Assembly (NCBI GenBank): GCA_003988855.1
Contig: QYAI01000031.1
Location: forward strand, 63,571-127,570
From: Arachnopeziza araneosa
Lineage: Eukaryota > Ascomycota > Leotiomycetes > Helotiales > Arachnopezizaceae
Reading direction: 5' to 3'
DNA: 64,000 nt
Shown here piece by piece: positions 1 to 11,260 of this stretch. The notes below the pieces were generated by a model. The model was not told the DNA's origin and did no database searches. It saw only the letters and a program-made list of their open reading frames with translations. The translations under genes and the position numbers were made by a program. The first letter of the stretch is position 1, and each line of letters opens with the position of its first letter.

Positions 1-1
1 G

Positions 2-499
2 AACCCCACCAGCCTCACCAACCCGGGTTTCTGCCCCTGCGCCTTCGCCGAACGACACGCCAACACGATCCCCGGCGGCGGCCTGACCTCGTCTGAATAC
101 TTCTCTGCGTGCCCATCTACCTCCCCTTCCACTTCTAGCAGCAAAGCCCCCACCCCCGCCTGCACATACCACCTTACCCCCTCGACGTCGCGCCTCCCGG
201 GCGCCTACACCGCGGGCTGGGCGTGGGTGGATCCGAGCATCAACTTCCGGTGGGAGTCGCACCTGCCGACGACGGGCGCCGGGGCCGAGGAGCGCTACGG
301 CTGCTGGATCTGCTGGGAGTACGAGGGCCGCTGGGTCGGCGCCCTGGGCCTCGAGGAGTGGTACCGCCACCTGCGGCGCCACTTCGCCGTCGAGGGCTAC
401 CGCGCCTGCGTCGGCAAGAAGAAGGGCGGGGGGAGCGGCGTCATGCAGAGGAGGAGGAATTGTAGGGCGGGGGAGAGGTGTCCCAAGATTCATTCGTAG
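2..499 (+). CDS. Cys/His-rich hypothetical protein, 3' part only
   Basis: An open frame runs from the left edge to a TAG at 497-499, so the 5' part of the gene lies outside the window. The visible 165 residues start with a Ser/Thr/Pro-rich stretch. They then contain a compact Trp-rich segment, CWICWEYEGRW, followed by HLRRH. This gives a C-X2-C-X18-H-X3-H arrangement, which resembles a C2H2-type metal-binding finger with a long loop. The last 25 residues are Lys/Arg/Gly-rich. The GC content is much higher than in the DNA that follows, as expected for coding sequence here. I do not recognise a function. A nucleic-acid-binding or structural zinc site is an inference from the spacing only. Confidence 0.6.
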   Translation, partial: NPTSLTNPGFCPCAFAERHANTIPGGGLTSSEYFSACPSTSPSTSSSKAPTPACTYHLTPSTSRLPGAYTAGWAWVDPSINFRWESHLPTTGAGAEERYGCWICWEYEGRWVGALGLEEWYRHLRRHFAVEGYRACVGKKKGGGSGVMQRRRNCRAGERCPKIHS

Positions 500-784
500 G
501 GGGATGGGAGTGTTGGTGATGAGAGGAGTTCTTCTGAAGGTTGGGAACATTCTTCTGCGGAAGACCATACGTGATTCATGAATGTACGATGAAAGTGAAT
601 TTATACATCAAGAGGAAAGATAGAAAGTGTGTTGAGATATATTAGGATTTATATTCTAAGACGGAATTCACAGATCCTCCAACACAGGTTTGGAACCCTT
701 TCAGATATCATATACAGTGATGAGTGAGTTGTGTACCCGGCATGAAATAGTCAACGAAAAACAATGATCCGACAGTCTTCTACT

Positions 785-3445
785 CTAGTCGGATTCAGGG
801 CAGAAATCGAAATTCCCGTTGGCGTTATTGCCCCACCACGTAGGGAAGGGAACGGATGGACCACCCGCTCCAAAGACGGCAAACGACAGGATGAACAGTG
901 CCGTCAGACTGGCGCCGTCCCAAGCACCGGTAACCAGGTATGAGTACTCCTTGAAGATACGTGGGCGGTAGTTGCGGAGGTAGTACTGGTTGAAGAAACC
1001 GGCGGCGATGGTGCTGAAGATGACACAGGTTTGCGACTGGTTGTATGGGATGTATCCGGCATATTGGATGAACTGGGGCATATTGATTTCGCGGAGGGAG
1101 AAGCCTTTGATTGTGGGGATGAACTAGAACCTGATCAGCAAAAGATTTCGGTAGGGGATGGGATACAAACCTGCACAATGACGCGGTGGACGATGACAAT
1201 CGCCGCTCCAATAACGAGACCGATAGGGACCATGGCATATTCAGCGCCAGTCTTGTACAGGTATTTAGCGAGCGCCCAGGATGTGGCGTTGGTGTTGTAG
1301 GACTGGAGGGTTGCACCGCTCCAAGAGGTGTTACCGTTACCATCGGCAAGGAGCGCGCGATTACTGCCGACGATGGAGATCATGACGGCATAGTTGATGA
1401 AAGCACCAAAGATTGTACCCCAGAGCTGAGTAAGGAACATGACGCGAGGAGGAATCTTGAGATACTCGCCCATCTTCAAGTCGTTGCATAGGTTGACACA
1501 GTTGAGGATAACGTTGTGCGACCATGCAGCAAAGTACATGTTACCAATAGGACGGCCAGGGAGCAGGAGACCAGCCAACATCTTCGACAAGTTATTGGTG
1601 GCGATACCGTTACCGTAACGGGAGTACAGCAGGGTACTCTGAAGCTGGATAAGCCACTTACTTGAAGAGGGCTGTGGGAGTACTTACGAATGGTGCAATG
1701 AAGATTCCGAGAATCAATGAGACAATGTACGCCCAAGCTGGGAGGGTAATGTTCTCTTTGAGAACGGTGATGAGACCAAGGATGAAACTGACAACCAGGA
1801 CACCGGCATACCACGTCCATGGTGTTTCCTTGTAATGCTTGGCCATGTGTTCGTGATGTCGGTCATTGTATTTACCTTTCGTCGCACTGGTATAGGCTCT
1901 TTTGACGTCTCCACCCCAGAAGAGGATACAGTGAGCAATCAGAGCACCGATCTAGATGTTGTTAGTCTTTGAAGGTGTGGTATCAGTAGGCGGTCACTTA
2001 CGGCAGCATTTGCAATGAACATTGAGTATGCAAAGGTTCCACTGAGTTTGGGGATACCATAAGTGGCTAGTGCATCCGTGTTCAGCACACCGCCTTCGAA
2101 AACTTTGCCGATGGGATATCTCGTGCCATTTTCTGACAAAAGTCGTGTGGACATGAATGGCAGTGACTTGGAACCCCAGGCATTAGAGTAGTAAATTCCA
2201 AGCATAGCAGCATAGCAAACAATGTATCCCGCAGCAGAATTGGCTTGCAGCTTGAGAGGAAGAGCAGTATTGAACGAGGTGATCTGTAAGTCATTAGAAT
2301 AATAGTTTGCCGTTGAATGCTCAATCGTGATCTTACATATTGCCAATCAAAAGAGAAGGTGAAGAGGCCGAGACCTTCATTGTTGGTGGCTCCACCGAAG
2401 AGATTGGTCAGGACACCTGCCTTGGAGCCAGTCGCTTTCATTGCTGCTAGACAAGGAACCGAGACGGAGTTGAGAAATGGGAACATATAAGCCGGGAAGA
2501 ATTCATATGCGAACATGCTCGTGAACGCATACCAGAAGTATCGAATTGGTTTAGAGCTCTTCACCTCCTGCCAGTGAAGTCCCTGAAGGGTCTTGACTGT
2601 GGGCAGCGTGCTCCAAAAGACTGCATCAACATGCCAGACACAGATGGGACGCAAGATACCGGCGATACCATAGCCAAACAGGCCGATTGAGATTGTACTT
2701 AGGATGACGGTAGCTGCGCTCAAAGGCAGGTCGTAGAAGAGATCTTGTGCAGCGAACACCATACTACTCGCAGCACCGTTGGAAGCAGAAGTGGCGGTGA
2801 TGGAGCAGACGGCATGCTCTTTCAGACTCCACGGCCCATAGTTGAAGAATCCAACGATGGAGATCCACGTTGGAGGTTTGCCTACGCCACCTCGCGACCT
2901 CCATCTCGCCTCGAGTCGATCGCCACGGGGAAGGAAGTTGGCCCATCCATTTCCAATAAAGTAGGCGATGAGCACAATGAAGGTTCCTTGGATGGTCACG
3001 AGAGTCGGTTTGAACTAGATGGAAAGGTTAGTTTGTGTTGGATATGCTGCTGACGGATGAAGTTTGAAGGTTTACTCACCGTATAGATCTGGCTCATGAC
3101 GGCTTGGAAAGCGGAGAGGGCAGTGGCCAAGAAGAGACTGCGGAAGGTCAAGGAACGATCATGATCATCTCGGAGCGGGAGAAGGTATTTGGATGCATCT
3201 TCGCCGGTGATGATGATGGCGTCGGCACTGTCATTGTCTTTGTCTTGACTATCAGTGTCGTCATGAGGAGAAGCTGGTGTGATTTCGCTCCCGACAGCAT
3301 AGGAGCCATCTTTGGCGACATCAGCACCGCTGACCGAGACGCGGACCTTCTCATTGATGGCCTCATGGGTCGGCACATCGACAATCTTCCCCTCGACACT
3401 GTTGAAGGGGACTCCAATGATAGCTTCGGAGTTGGGGGCTGGCAT
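785..3445 (-). CDS. Oligopeptide transporter, OPT family
   Basis: This encodes a plasma-membrane proton-coupled oligopeptide transporter of about 798 residues. Six exons join in frame and every intron is phase 0: 3445-3080, 3014-2337, 2283-2002, 1951-1688, 1638-1171 and 1123-785. The first 100 residues are an acidic cytoplasmic tail, followed by the multi-pass OPT core. Family landmarks are FLPRGDR, the KEHAVC segment, NNEGLGLFTFSFDW, RYGNGIATN, NMYFAAWSH and the C-terminal RNYRPRIFKEYSYLVTGAWD, which is followed by PTWWGNN. Length and order match full-length fungal OPT proteins of the STE/OPT2-like type. The start was set at the ATG at 3445. The frame stays open upstream through a polyserine tract coded by a TCC repeat, which I treat as 5' UTR. 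No lesion was found. The substrate (peptide, glutathione or metal-chelate) cannot be read from sequence. Confidence 0.9.
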
Positions 3446-3457
3446 TTTGGCGGAGGC

Positions 3458-3484
3458 GGAGGAGGAGGAGGAGGAGGAGGAGGA
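3458..3484. repeat. (GGA)9 trinucleotide microsatellite
   Basis: Nine perfect GGA units lie just upstream of the chosen OPT start codon. Read on the minus strand they are TCC and would code for nine serines if translation began further upstream. The tract therefore lies either in the 5' leader or in an extended N-terminus. Confidence 0.9.
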
Positions 3485-5600
3485 GCAACAACGGATCGTC
3501 GACCAAGGGCTATGCACGCAAGAGCTGGAGGTTGCAGGCCCGGCGATGGGACAGCTTTATATGAGATGACCATGTCGAGGATAATTGCATCCATATCACG
3601 TCTTCCGTGGCCAATATTTGCCCAGGCGTTGGGAATGGGTGAGGGTCCAGGCCTCGTCCCCGGCTGATGGCGAGGAATTGGGAAGGTATGCAACAAGAGC
3701 CATGTTGATGGATCTCCAGTGCATGAGCTTCTTGTTTCGGCGCTGGTGTTGTCTTTACCCGTAGCACGCAGCACAGGGACGCCAAGGGTGAGATAAGGCC
3801 TGGGAGTTGAGCGGCGTGAGCGGCGTGAGCGTTGGTGGTGTTTCGGGAGCAGGGGAAGGGCAGCAGCGGGAATCATCTAATCTAATCGTTACGCCAGGGA
3901 AGATTGTTAAACGCAAACGCCTGATTGGTGTCGGCGGGAATCATCCATGGCTAAACACGCCCACGTCTATTTGGAGCCAGAAGACAGCGCCAATCAACAA
4001 CCCAGAGCCTCTATTTGCATTGAACAGCACCATTCACAACGCCCGCCGTCTCTCCCCAGATTAAAGATGGACCGGCGTTGATGTACGTGAAAAAGTCCCC
4101 CATCCGTCATCACGCCGACCGCTCTGGGCATGACTTTTCACTGACTTGGCGCTGGTGAGCAGAGTGTGGCACAACATCTTGAATGGACCACGGAGAACGC
4201 TATGGCTCGTATCGCATTCGCAGACTCTCGTCGCCTCCATGCCGTGATTCGGTGGACACCAGATGTATTCCCTTGATCTCCTTCCCTATACGCCGAGATG
4301 TTGCCTCCAGCGACAAGATTGGCGAGAGCCGTGGGGGACATTCAGCGAACGCCGGTCCCAATCCGCTGTACAGACGCCAACCGCTGCGGGCACGTTCAAA
4401 CTGCCAAGACGCCTCCGACAAAATGATCCATGGGCCTTCCTATTTGTCCATTTCCCGAATCACCAAATCAATCCGCCCAATTGCCAATCCAATTCTGACG
4501 ACCTTCCTTCCAGGGTGCCAAGCTCACCAGCATCCGATGCGAATCCGCCGCTGGCCTCAAGTGTGCTGATCCATCGAATCACATCACCCCAACGGAGCGC
4601 AGTCCGCACATGATCCTCGCTGGATGCTTTGGCGTTCAAACATCCTACTGGCTGCCGGTTGGTTCATGCTGGCGAGGTTGGCTCGTAACGAGCTCAGATG
4701 GCTATGGTTACATACGGACCTTGCGCCCAATGCAGATGCTCCAAGCTCTCCGATAAGGTGAGGAAGAGGCGCATGAGAAGCTAGTAGGAGGCAAAATTGC
4801 GAGAGAAGAGTTCTAGAAACCTGCAAACCTTCTCTTGCTGCAGCGCATCGGCCGCCAGTTATCGCTGGATGCTTGGCGCGTCTCTCCTCGAAGCGCCAGC
4901 ACCACACAAGAGGCAAGTCCCAAGATGGTGAAGAAATTCAAATCAGAGGAAGCCGAACTGACCCACAACCGGGGATGTAACCATGCATCGCATGCTCAGT
5001 GTGGTCGAGACGCAGCTTACCGACCAAACGGACCCGGAAACATTCGGGGTCCTCGAGGGTTCACGCATTACAGGGAGATATCCAAGGATTGAAAGGCGAT
5101 GATACCCCAGGTCACAGAAGTGTCAACTGTCTGTCGGTCACACCCGGTGCTTCCAGAATACCAGATGCAAGATCTTCGTCGCCACATGACAGGGCAGGTA
5201 TTATGGCGACAAGTCCTTACGCTACCATGCACACCTGGAGCCTCCTTTTTTGAATGAGCAAAGTCGACCTCTCATTTGACAAAGATGCTAAACCGAACAC
5301 TGGGTGCGGCTAGCGTAATCAGAAATCGCAAAGGAAACGGGAACTGGGCTCGCAGCTGCATGCTCCACGCACCGCACTTACTAACGAACACTTACACAAA
5401 ACAGACGCTATGCCACGCTCTCATCTTTCACATGGTCGCGGAGACGGTTCCCAACTCAGATTAACATGCCAGTGTTGATTGCTAGACTTGATTTTGGAAG
5501 TGGAAAAAGAAGTGCAACCAATCAACACAAGAAGTCCACGCAATATTATTGACTATTATTATCTACAGGTCCAGCCAGATATTCGAGCACAAGATCAACC
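3485..5600. other. Gene-free stretch between OPT and PEBP genes
   Basis: About 2.1 kb in which no reading frame shows family resemblance or splice-supported continuity. The short frames at 4138-4613 overlap each other on both strands and look like chance. The part next to 3485 should hold the OPT promoter, and the part near 5500-5600 the PEBP 3' UTR. I see no RNA gene or mobile element here. Confidence 0.5.
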
Positions 5601-6432
5601 TCACAAGATAGCCACGGCAGCAGCCAAAGCTCCTAGACCTGCCACGATCGCACCCGCATTGCTAACCACCCCACCATTGTTGCTCTTCGGCAACCCGTTG
5701 TTCGTTCCATTCGACGATCCCGTCGCCGTTGCACCTGCCGTCGTTGTTCTGATTACTGTGCTCGTGGTCTTTCCAGTTGCTGTTGCTGTTGCATTCGTCG
5801 CTGGTGAATCGGCGGTCGTATTGGTGACATTGAACGAGTTCCCAAATAGCGGCGTCAATCCTGCCGACTTGAGGACGTTCACGGCACTGAAATTGCCACG
5901 AGAAGCACCTGCTGTCATAAGTGTGGACATGGCAGTGCTGTTGCCAGTGGTATTCAAAAGAAGTTGCGTGTATCTATGAGAGAATGGCACTTTGGCCGGG
6001 GGCGAAGGTTGAATATACGTGGCGATGGCAGAGATGTTGTTAGGGTTGGTGAGTAGGAAGACTTCATTCCCAGCAATGGTGGTCGTTGTACTGTCGGACA
6101 CAAAACCAGGTTGCAGCCAGTGGAGAAATTCGCTGGTAGCTTGGCCAACAACTGCGGGAGGGATGTCTGGATCAACCATCATGATGGTATAAGTCCCGAA
6201 TAGCTGCTCCGTCGTTCCCAGTGTCGGTGGTGATGCAGTGTCTGTTCTCGTCAGATAATCCGGAGATGAGAGAAGATCACCAACCTGCTTTAGGGATCAC
6301 AACGCCATTTATTGCAGCTTCAGTACCAAATGCAACGAAAAGATCCGCTGTCACAGCTGGTTCAAAACCGTCAGGCGTCTTGGCAGAGACAGCTCCAGCG
6401 AGCGCAAGCGCGATTATTGATTCAATAAGCAT
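5601..6432 (-). CDS. GPI-anchored PEBP-like secreted protein
   Basis: A phosphatidylethanolamine-binding protein (PEBP/TFS1 family) of 262 residues, predicted to sit on the cell surface. Exons are 6432-6285 and 6241-5601, joined by a 43-base phase-1 intron. The N-terminus (MLIESIIALALAGAVSA) is a signal peptide. The PEBP signatures follow in order: TYTIMMVDPDIPP, the FLHWL segment, and PPAKVPFSHRY, which is the HRY element that lines the ligand pocket. The C-terminal third is Thr/Asn/Ser-rich with many N-glycosylation sequons. It ends in a hydrophobic tail (GAIVAGLGALAAAVAIL) behind an Asn/Gly-rich site, as in GPI-anchored proteins. Fungal PEBP proteins with this layout are known, but their ligand and role are poorly defined. 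An inhibitor or lipid-binding role is family inference. Confidence 0.85.
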
Positions 6433-6999
6433 CTTCAAGATGTTTCTCGTGTATCCGTACCGTGTATATGGTACTTCAAATCCGTGCGTATGAAAACTTA
6501 TGATTGATTGCGAAGTTCGAAATTTATCACGTTGAGAGTGCTTGGAGTGAGTATATGTCTCAAACCCGCCAAGCCAGGCGATGACGACCATGAGACGATC
6601 GGCATCCTCGGATCGGTTTCGAAACCTTATGCATGGAGAATTGAGTGGCGCTTTTGACAATTTGCCGATTTTTGCTAATTGATCAAACGTGGAGATGTGG
6701 ATATTCTGTATGCAATTTTTCAGAGTCATTGATGACAACCTCCAGGTGACTGGGCGTCGACGGGGTTGCGACAGAGCTGGTGAGATTGATGAACATACTT
6801 GGGATTGAGTGACGTAGATTTCGATGCTTGATTCAATTATGATGATTATGATGAGATACTGTCTTGTATAGACGAGAATGAAGGTGTCTGCTCAGGACGT
6901 TGGGATGATGTTGTCGGGATGAGTGGAGCTGCGGCACTTAAGGTTTCGATCCGGGGTACGGCTCTCGAGCCACGGAAAGACGCCATTATATATCTACGA
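6433..6999. other. Upstream region of the PEBP gene
   Basis: No supportable gene. The stretch should contain the PEBP promoter. A phrase at about 6910-6925 (GATGATGTTGTCGGGATG) resembles part of the repeat unit that follows, so the repeat may once have started here. Confidence 0.4.
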
Positions 7000-7600
7000 T
7001 GACATGATGATAGAAGCTGATGATTGATGCTTTGGAAGAGATTGGAAAGGCTGTAGTAAATAATGCGTGATGTTGTCGGGCGGTTGTGATGTGCTTTTGG
7101 AAGTACATGTTTTGTTCATAGATCAAATTTCGGGTTATAAGCAGTATTTAACAGAGTTTGTGCTTTACTATTATGTAAATCGTTTCTTGAACTATGAGGT
7201 TGCAATCGTGTCACGATGACATGATGATGGAAAATGATAATCGATGTTCTAGAAGAGGTTGGAGGACCGTTGTGTTAAAGAATGCGCGATGGCGTCGAGG
7301 CGGTTTTGATGTGCTTTTTAGAAGTAGATGTTTGTTTTTGGAATAAGATTTGAGCTATAAGAGTATTGGGTAGGGTCTGGAATTGAGTTATACATGAATC
7401 ATACCGTGAAAGTCGAGGTTATAGACGTGTGTGCTTCTTGGGGCGTGATGTTGCCGAAGAGGTTTTAAGTGCTTTTTAGAAGTAGATGTTGTGTTTATAG
7501 CATAAGATTTGGGCTTTTACGTAGTATTTAGCAGAGTCTGGAATCGAGTTATACATGGATCATAGCGTGAAGCTCGAGGTCAGCCGTGTGCAGCCTCTTC
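7000..7600 (+). repeat. Diverged direct tandem repeat, about three units
   Basis: Three successive segments share long words. Unit 1 starts near 7000 and unit 2 near 7214, both with ACGATGACATGATGAT. Unit 3, near 7445, lacks the first part. Each unit then contains GTGCTTTT..GAAGTA.ATGTT, at about 7090, 7310 and 7470. This is followed by AAGATTTG..CT, a GTATT..G.AG..T word, and in units 2 and 3 GAGTTATACATG.ATCATA. The spacing of the shared word is about 220 and then 160 bases. The units are clearly homologous but have many substitutions. There is no open reading frame, and origin from a minisatellite or relic element is open. Confidence 0.7.
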
Positions 7601-7723
7601 ATAGAGATATGTTGGAGAAAAATCAAACGCGAGGATATTCACACTTGCCGGCGTTTAACCGGCACTTTTTCTTTATAGCTTCATGATTATAAATAAGCAT
7701 ATCCGGTATCCAACGAATCAGGA

Positions 7724-7851
7724 TCCATACTGGTGTATCGTAAGTTTCACGATTCACTCGGTTGAAATACCTAACTAACGTGTTCAGGGTAACATTTCCG
7801 CCTCTCATAAGAGTGTCGCGGTAGCGCAGGGTTCGACTCCCTGGTATGGAA
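7724..7851 (+). tRNA. tRNA-like element, possibly intron-bearing or degenerate
   Basis: The ends pair as an acceptor stem: TCCATAC at 7724-7730 against GTATGGA at 7844-7850, with A at 7851 as discriminator. A perfect T arm (CAGGG, loop TTCGACT, CCCTG) lies at 7827-7843 and contains the Pol III B-box GGTTCGACTCC. An A-box-like TGGTGTATCG follows the 5' stem. Six T's at 7861-7866 form a Pol III terminator. The span is 128 bases, about 45-50 more than a plain tRNA. I could not fold a convincing D arm or anticodon arm, so the isotype is unknown. It may be an intron-containing tRNA, a tRNA pseudogene or a tRNA-derived repeat. Confidence 0.4.
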
Positions 7852-8168
7852 TTATTATAATTTTTTGGTAATCCATTCTACAATCTGTCTTGCTTTCTTG
7901 TATAGGAGTGGCCGGATCTTTTTTTTTTGGCTCTTTTTTCTTGCTCTCAGGGTGGTGCGTGGAGGCTGCACCTTATCGTGCTATCATAAGCGAGGTTATT
8001 TTGATCGCGTTGGTCGCGGAGCTCAACAACACATCACGAACGAGGCTGCCAGATGCTCTTGCCACCCGCCTCCGCTTCCATTCCGTGTCTCTTTTGATTG
8101 TGTGCTTCCCAGGATGATATTACGAGCTGGGTGAAGCACGGTCAAGCTGTACGTATCTAAGCGCCTCA
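7852..8168. other. Upstream region of the STRIPAK gene
   Basis: About 320 bases with T-runs and pyrimidine-rich tracts, no supportable gene, and probably the promoter and leader of the downstream gene. Confidence 0.4.
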
Positions 8169-11100
8169 ATGGCGTCGCTGTGGGCCGCAAAAGCTCCTCC
8201 AGCAGCTCCTGATCCCCCGAGAGATGTAGCGGATGTTGCGGACACGGGTCTGACAGATGTACTTCCTCTGACGCCTACGACTATTCCTACCGGTCGTCCT
8301 CAATTGCAGCGGAACCAGTCTGGACCACCACCTCCTCCCCCACCGCAGCAATTCCCCCCGCCTCCCGCTCCTCAGCCCCCGGTGAACCCTAATGACTCCC
8401 TATCGTTGATGCAGCTGCGGCGGATCGTGACCGAATTCCCAAAGATTGATCCGACATCGTACGCGTTTACATACGCGGACACGGCCACATTCGAGGAGGA
8501 GGTCGATGAGTGGTTCTCGTACAACGATGCAGAATACAAGCGGTTGATACGAGCGCGGGACACGTTCGAGAGACGGTGGAAGAAGTATGCAGGAAAACCA
8601 TGGCTCAGGAGCGAGGCAGCGGAGCGCCAGAAGTTCGTCGAGAAAGAGGTGAATGGACTGCACGCGTCCGATTTGAGGAGACGGTGTAAGAGCCTGCAGA
8701 CCATCCTGCACATTATCTTGGGCGTCTGGGATGAGACGGCAGGCGGAAAGCTGACTGAGGAGGAGTCGAAGAAGGCCAAGACAGGTGCGACGAAGCCCCA
8801 ACTCGAAAATATGAAGGCGGGAATCATCCTCGTAGCCAATGTCGGGGGGATCCCGTTGCTGTTCGACGTTATGCAGAATGCATTTAAACGACTATGGGAT
8901 GACGATTTTCGCGAGACGCAGCTTCTAGAGGAGGATATCCCTTTCATCCAGGACGAGCTGGATAATGTCACAACGATACTATACCTGATCATCGAGGGCG
9001 TGCGAAATGACCCTGCAGCTTTGGAAAATCCGCGAAAGAGACTGATGACAATTGGACCAAATCTGGTGGAGTATTTTGTGACCATTACGGCTCGACTTCG
9101 TTGGGATGAGGCAAACGAACTGCCGCAAACGAGGATCTTTCTCCTCTTCTGGAAATCGGTTCTCCTCATTTTTGGTGGGACAGCTGAGATTGAAGACGTC
9201 AAGAATGCCACGAGCGAGTTAAGACTTCTGAACAGCAATGGAGAGAAGATTATCACTGCCTCACCGTTGGACTACCATATCTTCCGTCAAGAAATTACCT
9301 CCAAATACCCAGCTTACATACCACCTCAACCTTTGCTACCTCTTGAGCCCGACAACAATTCGATCCTTCCACCCCTACCCAACAAGCCGAGTCGAGCGAA
9401 TGGGTCCAATGGTATCATCCCCCCTCCTATGAATGTCAACAGCAGTGGAGCATCCATCCTTCAGCAGCCTGTTCACATTGCTACCCCTGCGCCATCTCCT
9501 CCGCCATCACCACCAGTTGGTGGAAAAGCTGGCAAGAAACAGAACTACCAAACCAACCAAAATTTTCCATTCATGTACCCACCACTAGATAGCACGAGTA
9601 ATTTTGCTGGTGGTAAGGGACCAGCTGGCCTGCAAAGCGTTCTTGTTGGACGGAAATGGGACGGAAGCGACATACCAAAATCGATCCTGGAAGCGGGGAG
9701 TCTGTTTGCGAAGCGTATGCGGATGACAAGAGCCATGAGGCAGTTGTGGGATGAGAGGGAAAAGTTTCTGAAATTTGAACGGGGTTGGGATGGCGAGGAT
9801 GATGATGTCGATGAGCTGGATCTGGAGACCATCCTTTCGAATAAGCTTTCGATGCATGACACGAAACATGCCAAGCCTCAAGTCGATTACGGACCAAATA
9901 TTGACGTCAGAGAAGATGTGAAGAAGAAGCTAGATATGATTGAAGTTTTCTATGTGAGCTCCCATGAACTTTTATTATTCTCACTGACATGAAATAGCAA
10001 AACTCAATACCACATCTACAGTCATTGGTCATAGTGCTTCTCAAGGCAGTCCTGGCGAATGTTACAGCCCTTATCACACAACCAGGCGCCCAACAACTCT
10101 TAGCACCTGCGTTTAGATCAGAAGTCAATCTCCGCAATGGGGCTCAAGGTCAAAATAGACCACAAGATCCAGCCATCATCCCATTACCAGTTACGGTTGA
10201 ACCATCTGAACTTCCCATTGACGAGGTTGAAGCTCTAAGGTCAAGAGAAATTACGGCAAAAGCTGTGTCGGGAATTCTTCTCGTGCTTATGAAATGGTTT
10301 AAAGTTTCACGTATGATCCGTACGCCACCCTTGGGACAATACTGACGAGTTGCAGACATATTGAAATTTGAGTACCTGACTCAGCTTTTGCTTGACTCAA
10401 ATTATCTTCCCCTAGCGTTGAAACTGTTTGCGCACCAAGAGATTGATAAGGTGGTGGAAAACAGAAGCGATCGAGATGAGATGAGTTTCTTTGCCTTCTG
10501 CAACACTCACAGCAAAAATGCCCCCGTCTTGTTGGGCCTCGAGGAAGAGAGTGAAGATGATGCTGCCCCGCCACCAATCAAATCCAACCGGGACCTTCCC
10601 GCAGCTGGACCGGATGATAAACTTCCTGCGTTGACGTTCCAGGAAGGTCAACATGCAGGTAAACGCATGACAGCGGAAGGCGATGATCTTAGCTTTCCTA
10701 CCACGACAGAAGAACCAGCTGAGCCCATCACCAACTTCTCGTGGCGAAACTTCTTCTCGTCCATCAACTTTTTACGGATCATGCAGAAGATTTGCAAGAA
10801 TAAAGCACATCGCAATCTCCTCCTCGTTCAATACAAGTCCTCGAATATCCTGAAGAAGTCGCTAAAGATACCCCAACCCGAGCTACGTCTCTACACATTA
10901 AAGTTATTCAAGAATCAGGTCCCGTATTGCGGACGTAAATGGCGACAAGGAAATATGCGAGTCATCACAGCCGTCTACCTCCACTGCCGGCCTGAACTCC
11001 GCGATGACTGGCTCGCAGGAAGTGACATTGATGCTGAAGTTGAAGAAGCACTTCCGCTCGAGCAAGCCCTTCGCGCACTTACTCATTGGCACAATATCAA

Positions 11101-11260
11101 ACATTATCCAGACCAGATGGGAGCGGACACGAAACTCCTAGAAGAAGAACATGATTTTTTCGTCCGTGAGCTGGAGAAGATGGAGTGGATTGACGAAGGA
11201 ATGGGAGAAGGTGAGAGCGTGGCGGAGAGTGGTTGGGATGGGGTCAGTAATGGTTGGTGA
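8169..11260 (+). CDS. ham-2: STRIPAK subunit, Far11/STRIP1 type (HAM-2/PRO22)
   Basis: This encodes the STRIP1/2 subunit of the striatin-interacting phosphatase and kinase complex (yeast Far11, Neurospora HAM-2, Sordaria PRO22). In filamentous fungi the complex controls hyphal fusion and fruiting-body development. Three exons, 8169-9953, 9998-10310 and 10356-11260, give 1000 residues. The N-terminus is a Pro-rich leader (residues about 1-75). The N1221-like domain follows, with the phrases IDPTSYAFTYADTATFEEEV and LQTILHIILGVWDET. A Pro/Ser linker lies around 400-470. The C-terminal DUF3402-type domain includes the NFSWRNFFSSINFLRIMQK segment and ends in a short acidic/Gly tail. Length and order match the family. 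The 294-residue open frame on the opposite strand within exon 1 is a coding shadow. Confidence 0.92.

Noticed and set aside
3148..3876. 242-codon minus-strand frame with a polyproline run
   Set aside because: It is a shifted reading of the OPT first exon and the GGA repeat; the OPT frame next to it has clear family sequence.
4138..4613. Set of overlapping frames of 60-128 codons
   Set aside because: All frames are open by chance in a GC-balanced segment; none shows a family motif or splice support.
5479..5979. 166-codon plus-strand frame
   Set aside because: Antisense to the PEBP exon, with hydrophobic Ala/Val runs mirrored from the Thr/Asn stalk.
8372..9256. 294-codon open frame on the minus strand
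   Set aside because: It lies wholly inside exon 1 of the ham-2 gene on the other strand, has a Ser-rich chance-like composition and shows no family features.
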